Below, one piece after another: positions 1 to 8,136 of a stretch of 64,000 nucleotides of DNA. A program made the position numbers and the translations under genes. Positions within the stretch are counted from its first letter, which is position 1; every line of letters starts with the position of its first letter. The notes beneath the pieces were generated by a model. The model did not search any database. It was not told the DNA's origin and was given only the letters and a program-made list of their open reading frames with translations. Source of the stretch: JACDEA01 sp963742585 (GTDB lineage: Bacteria; Actinomycetota; Acidimicrobiia; Acidimicrobiales; JACDEA01); assembly GCA_963742585.1 (NCBI GenBank), contig CAVUMI010000009.1:1674001-1738000 (forward strand), written 5' to 3'.

Positions 1-585
1 GCGTCGTGGTCGACACTGCGCCCGCGCGCTGTCGCGGCAGCGCTCGATGCACTACGTCGTGCGTTTTCGATCGTGGTGTGCGATTGCGACGCCGACTTGG
101 AAAGCCAAGCGCAAGGCGGGTCGCTCGACGTCGAAGAGCGCCACTCGCTTGCACGCGCCGCGGTGACAAACGCCGACGTCGTGTTCGCGGTGGGGACCGG
201 CGGGTTGAAGGGCGTGTACTCGCTGGCACGCGTCGTCAACGAGCTCATTGACGCGGGCGTCTCGCCTACGCGCGTCGTTCCGGTCTTCAACCGGGTCGGC
301 CGCGCACCGCGCCAGCGCTCCAGCCTCACCGCGGCATTGGCTGGATTGTTGGACGACGCGGCGCGCGGCGAGATGGCGCTCGCCGTGTTCCTGCCGGACC
401 GCGACATCGAACACGCACTGCACGATCGTGCCCGGCTGCCCCCCGCCCTCGGTGACCCTCTGCTCGGCGCGTTCCTGGCGATCAATAAGCGCGGTTCCCG
501 CGCCGGCCAATATCTCGAATCCCATGCGCGACCGGTGAGACCCCGTGAGTTAGCGGCCTGGCCCGAAGCGGTCAGCACACCATGA
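1..585 (+). CDS. CpaE/TadZ-like MinD-family ATPase, C-terminal part (partial)
   Basis: The reading frame is open from the first base and ends at a TGA that overlaps the next start codon (ATGA), leaving 194 residues. The visible part has alternating hydrophobic strands (FSIVVCDCD, DVVFAVGTGGLKGV, RVVPVFNRVG) typical of the second half of a ParA/MinD-like fold. The Walker A end lies outside the window. Position directly before a CpaF-type ATPase and TadB/TadC genes makes it the CpaE/TadZ component, which in known Tad systems localises the pilus machine. The assignment rests mainly on context; the sequence alone only says MinD-like. Confidence 0.65.
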   Translation, partial: ASWSTLRPRAVAAALDALRRAFSIVVCDCDADLESQAQGGSLDVEERHSLARAAVTNADVVFAVGTGGLKGVYSLARVVNELIDAGVSPTRVVPVFNRVGRAPRQRSSLTAALAGLLDDAARGEMALAVFLPDRDIEHALHDRARLPPALGDPLLGAFLAINKRGSRAGQYLESHARPVRPRELAAWPEAVSTP

Positions 586-1874
586 GCGATGCCGGGTGGG
601 TGTCTCCGCTGGCGGAGGTGGAGCGCTCGGTACAGGAGCGCGCCAAGGAGATCGACCTCGACCCGGCCTCGCCCGACGGCATCGAGAAGCTGCGTTCGCT
701 CATCCGCGACGAGGTTGACCGATGGGGCGAGGAGCACAGCCGGGGTCGCCGGGCGACCGCGATAGCCGAACCCACGCTGCTCGCGGAGCGCGCCCTCCGG
801 AACCTTGCTGGATACGGCCCGCTCGAACCCTTGTTGGCCGATGACGACGTGTGGGAAGTGATGGTCAACGCGCCGGATTCGATCTTTGTGAAACGCCACC
901 GAGGTACGTCTGGCTATCACGATGAGGTCTTCCACGACGACGACCACGTAGCGCGAACGTTGACCAAGTTGCTCGACGACGCCTCAACGTCGCACCGGAA
1001 ACTCGACGCGGCCGAGGGATTGCAGGACGCCCAGCTCGACCAAGGTGCTCGCCTGCACATCGTCCACCGAGACATCGGTCGGGACGCCCACATGCTGGTC
1101 AACATCCGCAAGTTCACGGGAGTTGCCTATCGGTCGCTCGACGAGCTCGTGGCTCGGGGCAGCCTGACAAGGAGCGTCGCCGACTTCTTGCGCGCGTGCG
1201 TTCGTTCCGGCATGTCCGTCGTCGTCGCTGGTGCGCCGGGCTCCGGCAAGACGACGCTGTTGTCCTGCTGTGCGGCCGAGCTCGATCCCGGCTTGAGAGT
1301 CGTCGTGGCCGAAGAGGTATTCGAGGCCGACGTGCCCTTGCCGAACGTTGCCCACATGCAGACACGACCGGCGCGCGCCGACAGGACGGAGGTTGATTTG
1401 CGCCGTCTGGTCGCTGGGTTCCTACGGATGGCCCCCGATGTAGCCATCGTTGGTGAGGTTCGCGACCGGGAAGCGTTGCCGCTGCTACTGACGCTCTCGT
1501 CCGGAGTCCAAGGGCTGACCACGATCCATGCCGGATCAGCCCGACAAGCACTCACCCGGCTGCGGTTTCTTTGTCAGCTGAGCGGCGCAGCGCGTGACCT
1601 CCCGATGGCCGCTCTCAACAGCCTTGTGGCCGAGTCGGTTGACCTCGTGGTGTACTGCGCGCGGCACGGCGATCGAGTGCAGATCAACGAAGTTGCCGCA
1701 GTCGAGGATCTCCAAGGCGGCCCCGACGCAGTGGCCTTCACGGTAAGTCAGGTGTTCGCCCGCGAGCGGTATGACGCCCGCCTGGCCTGGACCGGGCTGG
1801 TACCGGCGCGAACCGCACGCACGTTCGCAGCCGTCGGACTGGACATCAGAAGTCTTCTCGAGGGCTCGGACTGA
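582..1874 (+). CDS. Tad pilus secretion ATPase, CpaF/TadA family
   Basis: A 430-residue cytoplasmic hexameric-type ATPase that should power Flp pilus assembly. Residues 70-180 form the N-terminal domain (GYGPLEPLL, then EVMVNAP). Walker A is GAPGSGKTT at 217-225, the Asp box/Walker B region MAPDVAIVGEVRDREA is at 283-298, and the His box GLTTIHAGS at 311-319. All are intact, so it should be active. It starts with ATG overlapping the previous stop by four bases and is followed within two bases by the tadB region, so the genes are probably translationally coupled. Length is normal for CpaF. Confidence 0.93.
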   Translation: MSDAGWVSPLAEVERSVQERAKEIDLDPASPDGIEKLRSLIRDEVDRWGEEHSRGRRATAIAEPTLLAERALRNLAGYGPLEPLLADDDVWEVMVNAPDSIFVKRHRGTSGYHDEVFHDDDHVARTLTKLLDDASTSHRKLDAAEGLQDAQLDQGARLHIVHRDIGRDAHMLVNIRKFTGVAYRSLDELVARGSLTRSVADFLRACVRSGMSVVVAGAPGSGKTTLLSCCAAELDPGLRVVVAEEVFEADVPLPNVAHMQTRPARADRTEVDLRRLVAGFLRMAPDVAIVGEVRDREALPLLLTLSSGVQGLTTIHAGSARQALTRLRFLCQLSGAARDLPMAALNSLVAESVDLVVYCARHGDRVQINEVAAVEDLQGGPDAVAFTVSQVFARERYDARLAWTGLVPARTARTFAAVGLDIRSLLEGSD

Positions 1875-2009
1875 AGGTGTCAGCGCTCGCGGTCGCCGTC
1901 GTCGGCGCGTACGGCGTCTACCTCGCTGTACACGGCCCTCGTCCTCGGCTGGCGCGGCGTCGGCGTCGGCCCGAAACCGAGCCGCGCCGCCGCGCCGCTC
2001 CGGCGGTCA

Positions 2010-2777
2010 TTGCTGCAGGACTGGCTAGCTCAAGCGGGGCTGAGCGAGGTCCGACCCCGAGACTTCGCCGCGGTCAGCGTCACGCTGGCGTTCGCGGGTG
2101 GTCTGGCCGCTTTCGCCGTCTTTGGAGGCCTGCTTCCCGCGCTGGCCGCGGGTGCGTTTGCCGGCACTGCCCCCGCGGCCGCGTATCGTGCGCGGCGCGA
2201 GCAGCGGCGCGCCGAGGCCCGCGACGCCTGGCCGCGGATGATTGAGGAGATCCGCCTTCAAACGGGCGCGCTGGGACGATCGATACCTCAGGCCCTGTTT
2301 GAAGTCGGTCGGCGCGGGCCGCCGGAGCTACGGGGAGCGTTCGCCACTGGAGAGCGCGAATGGCTTCTCTCCACCGACTTCGAGAGGACAGTGACGGTGC
2401 TCAAGGCGCGTCTCGGCGACGCCACCGCCGACGCTGCGCTGGAAACCCTCCTCGTCGCGCACGAGGTCGGCGGTACGGACCTCGACCGCCGCCTCGCCGC
2501 CCTGGTAGCGGACCGCATTCAGGACGTCCACGGCCGTAAGGACGCGCGGGCAAAGCAGGCGGGCGTCCGCTTTGCCCGACGATTTGTGCTCGTCGTCCCC
2601 GTCGGCATGGCACTGGCCGGCCTCTCGATCGGTACCGGCCGCGCCGCGTATCAGACGGCCACTGGACAGCTCGCAGTCGCGGCGGGGATCGGCCTGGTGA
2701 TCGCCTGCTGGATGTGGGCCGGTCGCTACTTACAGCTGCCGGAAGAGCAGCGCGTCTTCGGCAACGAGGCGGCGTAA
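2010..2777 (+). CDS. Tad pilus inner-membrane platform protein TadB (N-terminus frameshifted)
   Basis: A type II secretion F-domain protein (255 residues from TTG at 2010): soluble F domain around residues 55-180, then a membrane helix pair (FVLVVPVGMALAGLSI and LAVAAGIGLVIACWMW). The usual N-terminal membrane helix is missing from this frame but is present just upstream in another frame: GTG at 1877 encodes MSALAVAVVGAYGVYLAV, after which the tadB frame continues TALVLGWRGVGVG. Removing one base near 1925-1932 would join them into one normal-length TadB starting at 1877. I therefore think the gene is 1877-2777 with one extra base, although TTG 2010 is the only usable start in the uncorrected frame. 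Confidence 0.85.
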   Translation: MLQDWLAQAGLSEVRPRDFAAVSVTLAFAGGLAAFAVFGGLLPALAAGAFAGTAPAAAYRARREQRRAEARDAWPRMIEEIRLQTGALGRSIPQALFEVGRRGPPELRGAFATGEREWLLSTDFERTVTVLKARLGDATADAALETLLVAHEVGGTDLDRRLAALVADRIQDVHGRKDARAKQAGVRFARRFVLVVPVGMALAGLSIGTGRAAYQTATGQLAVAAGIGLVIACWMWAGRYLQLPEEQRVFGNEAA

Positions 2778-3680
2778 GTGCGGCAACCGATGGTCATCGT
2801 CGGGCTGCTCGTCTGGGCAGGTGCAACGTTGCTGATCGGCGAGCTGCGGGCGGTCCAGCGCCCCTCCCTTGCTCAGCGCCTGCGGCCCTACGGCCGGGGC
2901 TCACTTGGCCGACCCACGCCGCTTGTCGACTTCCAGTCGTGGCGTGACGTGATCGGACCCCTTTGCAGCGCTGTTGGCGCGCGTATCGCGCGCGCGTTTG
3001 GAGTGAACGAGGACGTGGGGGCGCGTCTGGATCGGCTGCACCTTCCGATGGACGTCACGACGTTTCGCGTGCGGCAGATTGGCTGGGCCACCGCCGCCCT
3101 CGCGGCCTCCGCCGCGCTTGTCGCGTTGTCTCAGCCTCCCGTAGCCGTCGCCTTCTTGTTCCTCCTCGGTGGGCCAACGCTGGCCTTCCTGGTGATCGAA
3201 CAGCAGCTGGGAGCGGCATCCGCGCGCTGGCAGCGGCGCGTCTTTCTTGAGCTACCGATCGTGACCGAGCAGCTCGCGATGCTTGTCACCGCGGGGTTTT
3301 CGCTTGGTGCCGCTTTGAACCGCGTGGCCGAGCGCGGCCGCGGCGTCTGCGCGACGGACCTCCGCCGCGTATGCGGCCGAGCGCGCCAAGGCCTGTCGGA
3401 GATCGACGCACTGAGGGAATGGTCTGCGCGCGCGAAAGTCCCAGCATTGGACCGCATCATCCCGGTGCTCGCTCTAAGCGAAGACACGGGTGATCTCGGC
3501 CGGCTGATGTCGGAAGAAGCCCGCGCCATCCGCGCCGAGGTGCATCGAGAGCTGGTTGCCACCATCGAGCGGCGTGGTCAACAGGTCTGGATCCCGGTCA
3601 CCGTGGCGACGCTCATCCCTGGCGTCATCTTCCTTGCCGTCCCATTTATCGAGGCCCTGAGAATCTTCTCTGGGTCGTGA
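2778..3680 (+). CDS. Tad pilus inner-membrane platform protein TadC
   Basis: A 300-residue partner of TadB. It begins with GTG immediately after the TAA of tadB. There is an N-terminal membrane helix (MVIVGLLVWAGATLLIG), a hydrophobic pair around residues 100-140, a type II secretion F domain (ELPIVTEQLAMLVTAGFSL, with the conserved EDTGDLGRLM-like loop) and a last helix near residues 275-292. TadB and TadC form the platform on which the ATPase acts. It is followed closely by a small pilin-like gene, as is usual for tad operons. Confidence 0.9.
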   Translation: MRQPMVIVGLLVWAGATLLIGELRAVQRPSLAQRLRPYGRGSLGRPTPLVDFQSWRDVIGPLCSAVGARIARAFGVNEDVGARLDRLHLPMDVTTFRVRQIGWATAALAASAALVALSQPPVAVAFLFLLGGPTLAFLVIEQQLGAASARWQRRVFLELPIVTEQLAMLVTAGFSLGAALNRVAERGRGVCATDLRRVCGRARQGLSEIDALREWSARAKVPALDRIIPVLALSEDTGDLGRLMSEEARAIRAEVHRELVATIERRGQQVWIPVTVATLIPGVIFLAVPFIEALRIFSGS

Positions 3681-3694
3681 ACGAAGGAGCAGTG

Positions 3695-3916
3695 ATGAAC
3701 GAAGTTCTGCTTGCGGCGTACGTGTGGCAGCGCACCGCGCGCTCAGTCTTGTGGCGACGGCTCATCCGCGATGAGCGGGGCGAAGGCGTCATCTCGGCAG
3801 CAATCGCGGTGCTCGTGATGGCCTTTCTGGGCGCACTGATGTGGGTTGGGTTCAAGGCGACCCTCGGCAATGCGCAGGGGAATGTCGATAACCAGGTCAA
3901 TCAGATCGGGCAGTAG
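3695..3916 (+). CDS. Small pilin-like membrane protein of the Tad locus
   Basis: A 73-residue protein with a basic N-terminal part, a DERGEGVIS segment and one long hydrophobic stretch (AAIAVLVMAFLGALMWVGF), then a polar tail rich in Asn and Gln. I chose ATG 3695 because AAGGAG at 3684-3689 sits five bases upstream; GTG 3677 overlaps the tadC stop and has no such site. By position it is the probable Flp-like structural pilin, but the usual Flp signature (a Glu-Tyr pair at the start of the helix) is absent, so it may be a divergent pilin or an accessory membrane protein. Confidence 0.7.
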   Translation: MNEVLLAAYVWQRTARSVLWRRLIRDERGEGVISAAIAVLVMAFLGALMWVGFKATLGNAQGNVDNQVNQIGQ

Positions 3917-4310
3917 CCACGCCGGCGCGATCGAAAACGGGATCGGACTGATCGGGAATCTGGTCGGCGTCGTCGCTTTCCTCAGCTTCCTCTTGTTTGC
4001 AGTTCAGATCAGCTACGACCTCTACGCCACGTCAGCGGTTACTTCGGCTGCCTTCGACGCCGTGCGCCTGGTCGCCGGCGCCGACGCCGTCGACGCGGCC
4101 GCGATTCGCGACGAAGCGGAGGCGAGCGCGCGTCGGGTACTGGGGCGCTACGGCGATCGGCTCGCGTTCCAGTGGCACGAGGACGGTGATCAGGTCAGCC
4201 TTCGCGTGCGGGCAAACAATCCGAGTTTCCTCCCCGCCGCGCTTCGCCGTCCGCTGGGGCTGGACACCGTTGACAGGACCGTTCGAGCCCGCATCGAGCG
4301 CTTTCGATGA
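3882..4310 (+). CDS. TadE-like pilus assembly protein
   Basis: About 142 residues from ATG 3882, overlapping the pilin-like gene by 35 bases. One membrane helix (LVGVVAFLSFLLFAVQI) is followed by an Ala-rich helix (SAVTSAAFDAVRLVAG...) and a small beta-rich domain, the layout of TadE/TadF pseudopilins. An upstream start at 3846 would give an Arg-rich extension that is only the shadow of the previous gene, so I reject it. It ends in ATGA, overlapping the next start by four bases. Confidence 0.7.
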   Translation: MSITRSIRSGSSHAGAIENGIGLIGNLVGVVAFLSFLLFAVQISYDLYATSAVTSAAFDAVRLVAGADAVDAAAIRDEAEASARRVLGRYGDRLAFQWHEDGDQVSLRVRANNPSFLPAALRRPLGLDTVDRTVRARIERFR

Positions 4311-4774
4311 GGGCTCCTCGACTGGTGGTCCGTCGGAGAGAGGAGCGTGGACAACTCGGTGGCCTCGAGGGCCTGGCGTTCGGTGTGCTCGTCTTCGTGA
4401 TCGGGACTCTTGTCGTCGTAAATGCGTGGGCCGCGATCGACGCCAAGCTGGCCGCCGCCTCAGCGGCGCGCGAGGCAGCGCGGGCGTACGTGGAGAGCGC
4501 TGACGGGGAGGATGCGGAGCAGGAGGCTGCGGCGGCCGCGGCGCAAGCCCTACGCGGCTATGGGCGCGATCCCGATCGAATGACTCTGCGGCATAGCCCG
4601 GGCGCGTTCGGTCGCTGCCGGCGCGTGACGTTCACTGTCGAGTACCCGGTCTCCCTCGCCGCGATCCCACTGATCAACCGTCCTGCGCTGACATTTGTCG
4701 CCGCGTCGCGCCATTCCGAACTCGTAGACCCGTTCCGCTCCGGCTTGTCGGGTGAGGCCAACTGTGCCCGCTAG
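4307..4774 (+). CDS. TadE-like pilus assembly / minor pseudopilin protein
   Basis: 155 residues: basic N-terminus, a membrane helix (LAFGVLVFVIGTLVVVNAW), an Ala- and Glu-rich amphipathic helix (residues 50-85) and an extracytoplasmic domain with two cysteines. This is the common actinobacterial TadE/TadF arrangement. It overlaps its neighbours on both sides (4 bases before, 23 after), so it belongs to the same transcript. The specific role (TadE or TadF) cannot be told from sequence alone. Confidence 0.65.
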   Translation: MRAPRLVVRRREERGQLGGLEGLAFGVLVFVIGTLVVVNAWAAIDAKLAAASAAREAARAYVESADGEDAEQEAAAAAAQALRGYGRDPDRMTLRHSPGAFGRCRRVTFTVEYPVSLAAIPLINRPALTFVAASRHSELVDPFRSGLSGEANCAR

Positions 4775-5228
4775 GTCAAGCCGAGAACGTGGCAGCGTCC
4801 TGCTGCTCGTGCCGGCCGCTGTGCTGGTTCTGGTGGTGCTTGGGGCGATCGCGGTGGACGCGGCGGTTGTCTTCCTCGGTCAGCGTGAGCTTGGCAGTGC
4901 GGTCGCCGCTGCGGCCAATGATGCAGCCGCTGCGGCGTTTGCAGATACACCCTTCTACGAGGGTGGACTGGTCAACATCGACCTTGAACGCGCTCGGCAG
5001 GTCGCCTCCGATTCTGTATCGGCGCGCGCCCCTCGAGGGCTGGAGTTGGTTGGTTCGCCGGAAGTCGTGATCGTCGGGCGTCAGCTCTGCGTGCGCGCCA
5101 CCGCCGTGGTCCGACGGATCTTCGCCCCGGGAGTCCCCGGTGTCGCTCGGGATGCGGTGATCACAGCCGAGTCGACCGCCACGCTGGCGGGACGCGGCGA
5201 GAGCATTGCCCGCGCCACCGCCTGTTGA
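4752..5228 (+). CDS. TadG-like pilus-assembly protein
   Basis: 158 residues with the RERGSVLLLVPAAVLVLVVLGAIAVD start typical of TadG-like proteins: a basic segment, one membrane helix, then an Ala-rich extracytoplasmic helix and a beta-rich tail. A second start, GTG 4764, is also possible. TadG proteins usually carry a long C-terminal von Willebrand domain; this one is short, as in many actinobacterial tad loci. It is the last recognisable tad gene in the run. Confidence 0.65.
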   Translation: MRPTVPARSSRERGSVLLLVPAAVLVLVVLGAIAVDAAVVFLGQRELGSAVAAAANDAAAAAFADTPFYEGGLVNIDLERARQVASDSVSARAPRGLELVGSPEVVIVGRQLCVRATAVVRRIFAPGVPGVARDAVITAESTATLAGRGESIARATAC

Positions 5229-5258
5229 GGCCTACCCGCGTGCAACAGTGGGTCCCAC

Positions 5259-5684
5259 ATGATGACGGACGACGACGAGTGGTCTCTCACCGCGCTGCTC
5301 TGTGACGCGGCGCAGGTCGCCGACGGCAAGCTCTATATCCTCGGCGGCGGCTGGACGCTCACCGGGCCTGGACCGTTCGTGCATGGCCTGGCACTGAAGC
5401 TCGAAGTGCCGTGGGGCGAGGCCAACCGACGCCACGCGCTCGAGGCGTTCCTCCTAGACGAGGACGGGCAAGCGGTTTCGATCGGCGACCCTCCCACCGA
5501 GGTCAAGTTCGAGACCGAGTTCGAGGTCGGTAGGCCTCCCGGCATCGTCCAGGGCACGCGACTCGACCTTCCTTTCGCGGTCAACTTCGGCGCGATGGAA
5601 CTGCCGCCCGGCCGCGGCTTCGCGTGGTCGATTCGCGTCAGCGGGCTGGAACGAGGACGGGCGAGGTTCCGAGTTCGGTCGTGA
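5259..5684 (+). CDS. Conserved hypothetical protein (DUF6941-like)
   Basis: 141 residues, cytoplasmic, no signal or membrane segment. It starts SLTALLCDAAQVADGKLYILGG and continues with alternating strands to a C-terminal RFRV, a compact beta-sandwich-like pattern. I recall this N-terminal pattern from a family of actinobacterial hypothetical proteins (DUF6941), but I cannot confirm it. Function is unknown. It stands alone, 30 bases after the tad genes. Confidence 0.6.
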   Translation: MMTDDDEWSLTALLCDAAQVADGKLYILGGGWTLTGPGPFVHGLALKLEVPWGEANRRHALEAFLLDEDGQAVSIGDPPTEVKFETEFEVGRPPGIVQGTRLDLPFAVNFGAMELPPGRGFAWSIRVSGLERGRARFRVRS

Positions 5685-5697
5685 GCTGTACCTAGTA

Positions 5698-5716
5698 TTT
5701 CATGATGTTTCATGAT
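5698..5716. repeat. AT-rich tandem direct repeat before 5728
   Basis: TTTCATGAT occurs at 5698-5706 and again at 5708-5716, a ten-base period, followed by ATTTC. This short AT-rich patch stands out in GC-rich surroundings and ends 11 bases before the GTG start at 5728. Each copy contains the palindrome TCATGA. It could be a promoter/operator patch for the following gene. Confidence 0.4.
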
Positions 5717-5727
5717 ATTTCTATCGA

Positions 5728-6276
5728 GTGCTCGAACGCGGCCAGGCTCGACTCGGCGAACTGCGGCAGCTTCCCTCCGTGCCGACGCGTCGGCGGCGTC
5801 GGCGCACGCCCCGGCGCCTGGGTCGGGTGATCGCCGGCGGGCTGCTGTTGGTCGCGATCACCGGTCTCGCCGGGCTAGGCGCATCTCGCTTGCGTCCCAC
5901 GCCACCGCCGCTCGCGTCAGCGGCCCCTACCCCGCCTGCTGAAGCGCCAGACCCTGGGCTCGACTACGTCGACGGCGTCTTGCGCGACGAAGACGAGGCT
6001 TGGGCGGTCGGCACGGTCGGCGACGTGGTGACCGTCGGCGACTGGGATTGCGACGGGAACCCGACATTGGCACTGCTTCGTCCCAGCACTGGAGCGCTGT
6101 ACACATTTATTGAGTGGGCGACGGCATCAGCCGACGTCGTCGCCGACCGCCTCGAGGTGGTCGACGGCGCCACGGGCCTCGAAGCCGCCGACGTCGACGG
6201 CGATGGCTGCGACGACCTGGTGGTTGAACGCGCGGGCAGCGAACCGGTGATCGTGCACCCGCCGGATCACCTATGA
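5728..6276 (+). CDS. Membrane-anchored protein with FG-GAP/VCBS-like repeat
   Basis: 182 residues from GTG. A basic N-terminus (six consecutive-looking Arg residues around 22-30) precedes one membrane helix (VIAGGLLLVAITGLAGLGA). A Pro/Ala-rich linker follows, then an outside domain with VTVGDWDCDGNPTLALL and AADVDGDGCDDLVVE, which are FG-GAP-like Asp-rich calcium-type repeats. This suggests a small beta-propeller fragment outside the membrane. It overlaps the LysM gene by four bases. Function unknown; possibly envelope adhesion. Confidence 0.6.
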   Translation: MLERGQARLGELRQLPSVPTRRRRRRTPRRLGRVIAGGLLLVAITGLAGLGASRLRPTPPPLASAAPTPPAEAPDPGLDYVDGVLRDEDEAWAVGTVGDVVTVGDWDCDGNPTLALLRPSTGALYTFIEWATASADVVADRLEVVDGATGLEAADVDGDGCDDLVVERAGSEPVIVHPPDHL

Positions 6277-6833
6277 CCGGGCCCGAGCTCATCGTCATTC
6301 GGTTGCTCAGCGTCGCCGCCGCGGTCTTGGCCGCCTACCTCGCACTCGTGACAAGCGCCGCGGTCGTGCTGCGAGTCGCCGGGGCGCATCCGCTCGCGCG
6401 GGCTCTCGACTCGGTCACACCGGCCTTCGCACGCAACGCGATCGCCGCGCTGATGAGCGTCGGTCTCGGCGTGCCCACAATGGCTCGGGCCGACACCGCG
6501 ACGACTGACCCGCCGATGGTCATGCATCGTCTCCCAGACGAATCAACTGCGACCACGACCACGACGGTGCCGCGGGTGGCAGCGGAGGCGGCGCCCTCAC
6601 CGCCACACGCGCCGGACCTGACCTGGACGATTCAGCCCGGCCAACACTTCTGGGCGGTGGCCGAACGCGTTCTCGAGCGCGCGTGGGGCCGGTCACCAAC
6701 CGATGCCGAGGTCGTCCCCTACTGGCGCGACCTCATCGCCGCCAATCGCGGGCGCCTATACGACCGCAACAACCCCGACTTGGTGTTTCCCGGCCAGGTC
6801 CTCGTCCTACTTCCTCCACCCGCGGCTCGCTAG
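6273..6833 (+). CDS. Membrane protein with C-terminal LysM-like domain
   Basis: 186 residues. A membrane helix lies at about residues 8-35; a second hydrophobic segment around 50-70 ends in ARA. A Thr/Pro linker follows, and residues 119-180 form a LysM-like domain (WTIQPGQHFWAVAERVL ... VFPGQVLVLLPP), which normally binds peptidoglycan or chitin-like glycans. The long insert between the two halves of the LysM motif is seen in actinobacterial transcriptional activator/LysM proteins. It is coupled to the FG-GAP-like gene, suggesting a cell-wall pair. Confidence 0.7.
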   Translation: MTGPELIVIRLLSVAAAVLAAYLALVTSAAVVLRVAGAHPLARALDSVTPAFARNAIAALMSVGLGVPTMARADTATTDPPMVMHRLPDESTATTTTTVPRVAAEAAPSPPHAPDLTWTIQPGQHFWAVAERVLERAWGRSPTDAEVVPYWRDLIAANRGRLYDRNNPDLVFPGQVLVLLPPPAAR

Positions 6834-6853
6834 CTCCCGGACAGAATTAGGCC

Positions 6854-7069
6854 GTGTTAGCCATCGTGGCCGGGCTCTTCGTCCTTGTCTCGGCAATGGG
6901 CACCGCCAGCAAGGCGGCGTCGTGTCGGGCGCACCGCGACGTCGGCGGGTTCATCGGTTACAGCTGCATCACCGCGCTGCTCTTGCTCATGGTCATCAGC
7001 TTCTTTGTCGTGCCGGGGGTGTGGGAGGCCGTGGGGCGGTTCGCCACCCGCCTCTATGGCGGCGATTGA
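6854..7069 (+). CDS. Small two-helix membrane protein, hypothetical
   Basis: 71 residues from GTG 6854 with two hydrophobic segments (LAIVAGLFVLVSAMG and YSCITALLLLMVISFFVVPG). No family recognised. It overlaps the end of hemW on the other strand by 16 bases. It follows the LysM gene by 20 bases and may share its transcript. Confidence 0.45.
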   Translation: MLAIVAGLFVLVSAMGTASKAASCRAHRDVGGFIGYSCITALLLLMVISFFVVPGVWEAVGRFATRLYGGD

Positions 7070-8136
7070 AGCCGGAGCGCGACCTCGTTGGCCACAAGCC
7101 GGCCGCGTCTCGTCAGTATGACCCGGGTGCCGGCGGCATCGGTTTCGACGAGGTCGTCGAGATTGTCCGGCACCGTGTGCGCCGGGACGCCGTCGCGCGT
7201 ACGCAGCGACAGCACCAGCCGCTCGCGCTCGCGTGCGTCGTCGTCGAGATGCTCTTCGCCGGCAATCGGTGACGCGCTGCTCGTGATCGCGGCGATGTAG
7301 CGCTCGGGCGTGCGGACGTTCCACCAGCGACGGCCCCGGACGTGGGAGTGCGCGGCGCACCCGAAGCCGCGGTAGTCGCCCTGGCGCCAATACAGCAGGT
7401 TGTGCCGGCACTCGTGGCCACGCGACGACGTGTCGGGGCGGGCCCAGTTGGAGATTTCGTAGTTGGACAATCCTGCAGCGTTGAGGAGATCGTCGGCGAG
7501 GAGGTACTTGTCAGCCTGATCGTCGTCGTCGGGGAAGCAGGCGGGATCGCGCGCCAGCGGTGTTCCCGGTTCAACCGTCAGGGCGTACACGCTCACGTGC
7601 GGCGGGTCGAAGGCCAGAACACCGTCGAGCGTGCGCCGCCAGTCATCGAGCGACTCCCCCACCGCGCCGAAGATTAGGTCGAGGTTGAACGTGGTGAAGC
7701 CGGCGGCGTTGACCAGGGCAACCGCCCGCGCCACTGACTCGCCGTCGTGCTGGCGCCCGAGGGCGGCGAGGACGTGCGGCACCAACGACTGCACACCGAG
7801 TGAGATGCGGTTGACACCCGCGCCGCGGTACGCGGCGAGAAGCTCGGATGTGACGGTCTCGGGATTGCACTCGACAGTCACTTCGGCGCCCTCGGCACGC
7901 GGGATGCGGTCGAGCACGCCGACGAGCAGGTCGGCGGGGAGCAATGACGGCGTGCCGCCCCCGAAGAACACCGTTGTCGCCGGCGGCATCTCGTCGACGA
8001 CTGCGGCATCAATGTCGGCCCGTAGGGCGGCGGCGTAGTCCGCCATGAGGTGGTGCCGGTCGGTCCAGGTCGCGAACGCGCAGTAGTCGCAGCGACGCGC
8101 GCAGAACGGGATGTGTAGGTAGACGCCGAAGGTCAA
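7054..8136 (-). CDS. hemW: HemW, radical SAM haem chaperone (coproporphyrinogen III oxidase-like)
   Basis: 360 residues. The radical SAM cluster motif CARRCDYC gives Cys12, Cys16 and Cys19. FFGGGTPSLL (57-66) and the downstream NLDLIFG and EPGTPL motifs are those of the HemN/HemW family. HNLLYW at 245-250 is the HemW haem-binding signature, which separates it from true HemN. HemW delivers haem to respiratory proteins. The start ATG overlaps the stop of the BldD-like gene by four bases, so the two are co-transcribed. Confidence 0.92.
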   Translation of the reverse strand: MTFGVYLHIPFCARRCDYCAFATWTDRHHLMADYAAALRADIDAAVVDEMPPATTVFFGGGTPSLLPADLLVGVLDRIPRAEGAEVTVECNPETVTSELLAAYRGAGVNRISLGVQSLVPHVLAALGRQHDGESVARAVALVNAAGFTTFNLDLIFGAVGESLDDWRRTLDGVLAFDPPHVSVYALTVEPGTPLARDPACFPDDDDQADKYLLADDLLNAAGLSNYEISNWARPDTSSRGHECRHNLLYWRQGDYRGFGCAAHSHVRGRRWWNVRTPERYIAAITSSASPIAGEEHLDDDARERERLVLSLRTRDGVPAHTVPDNLDDLVETDAAGTRVILTRRGRLVANEVALRLQSPP

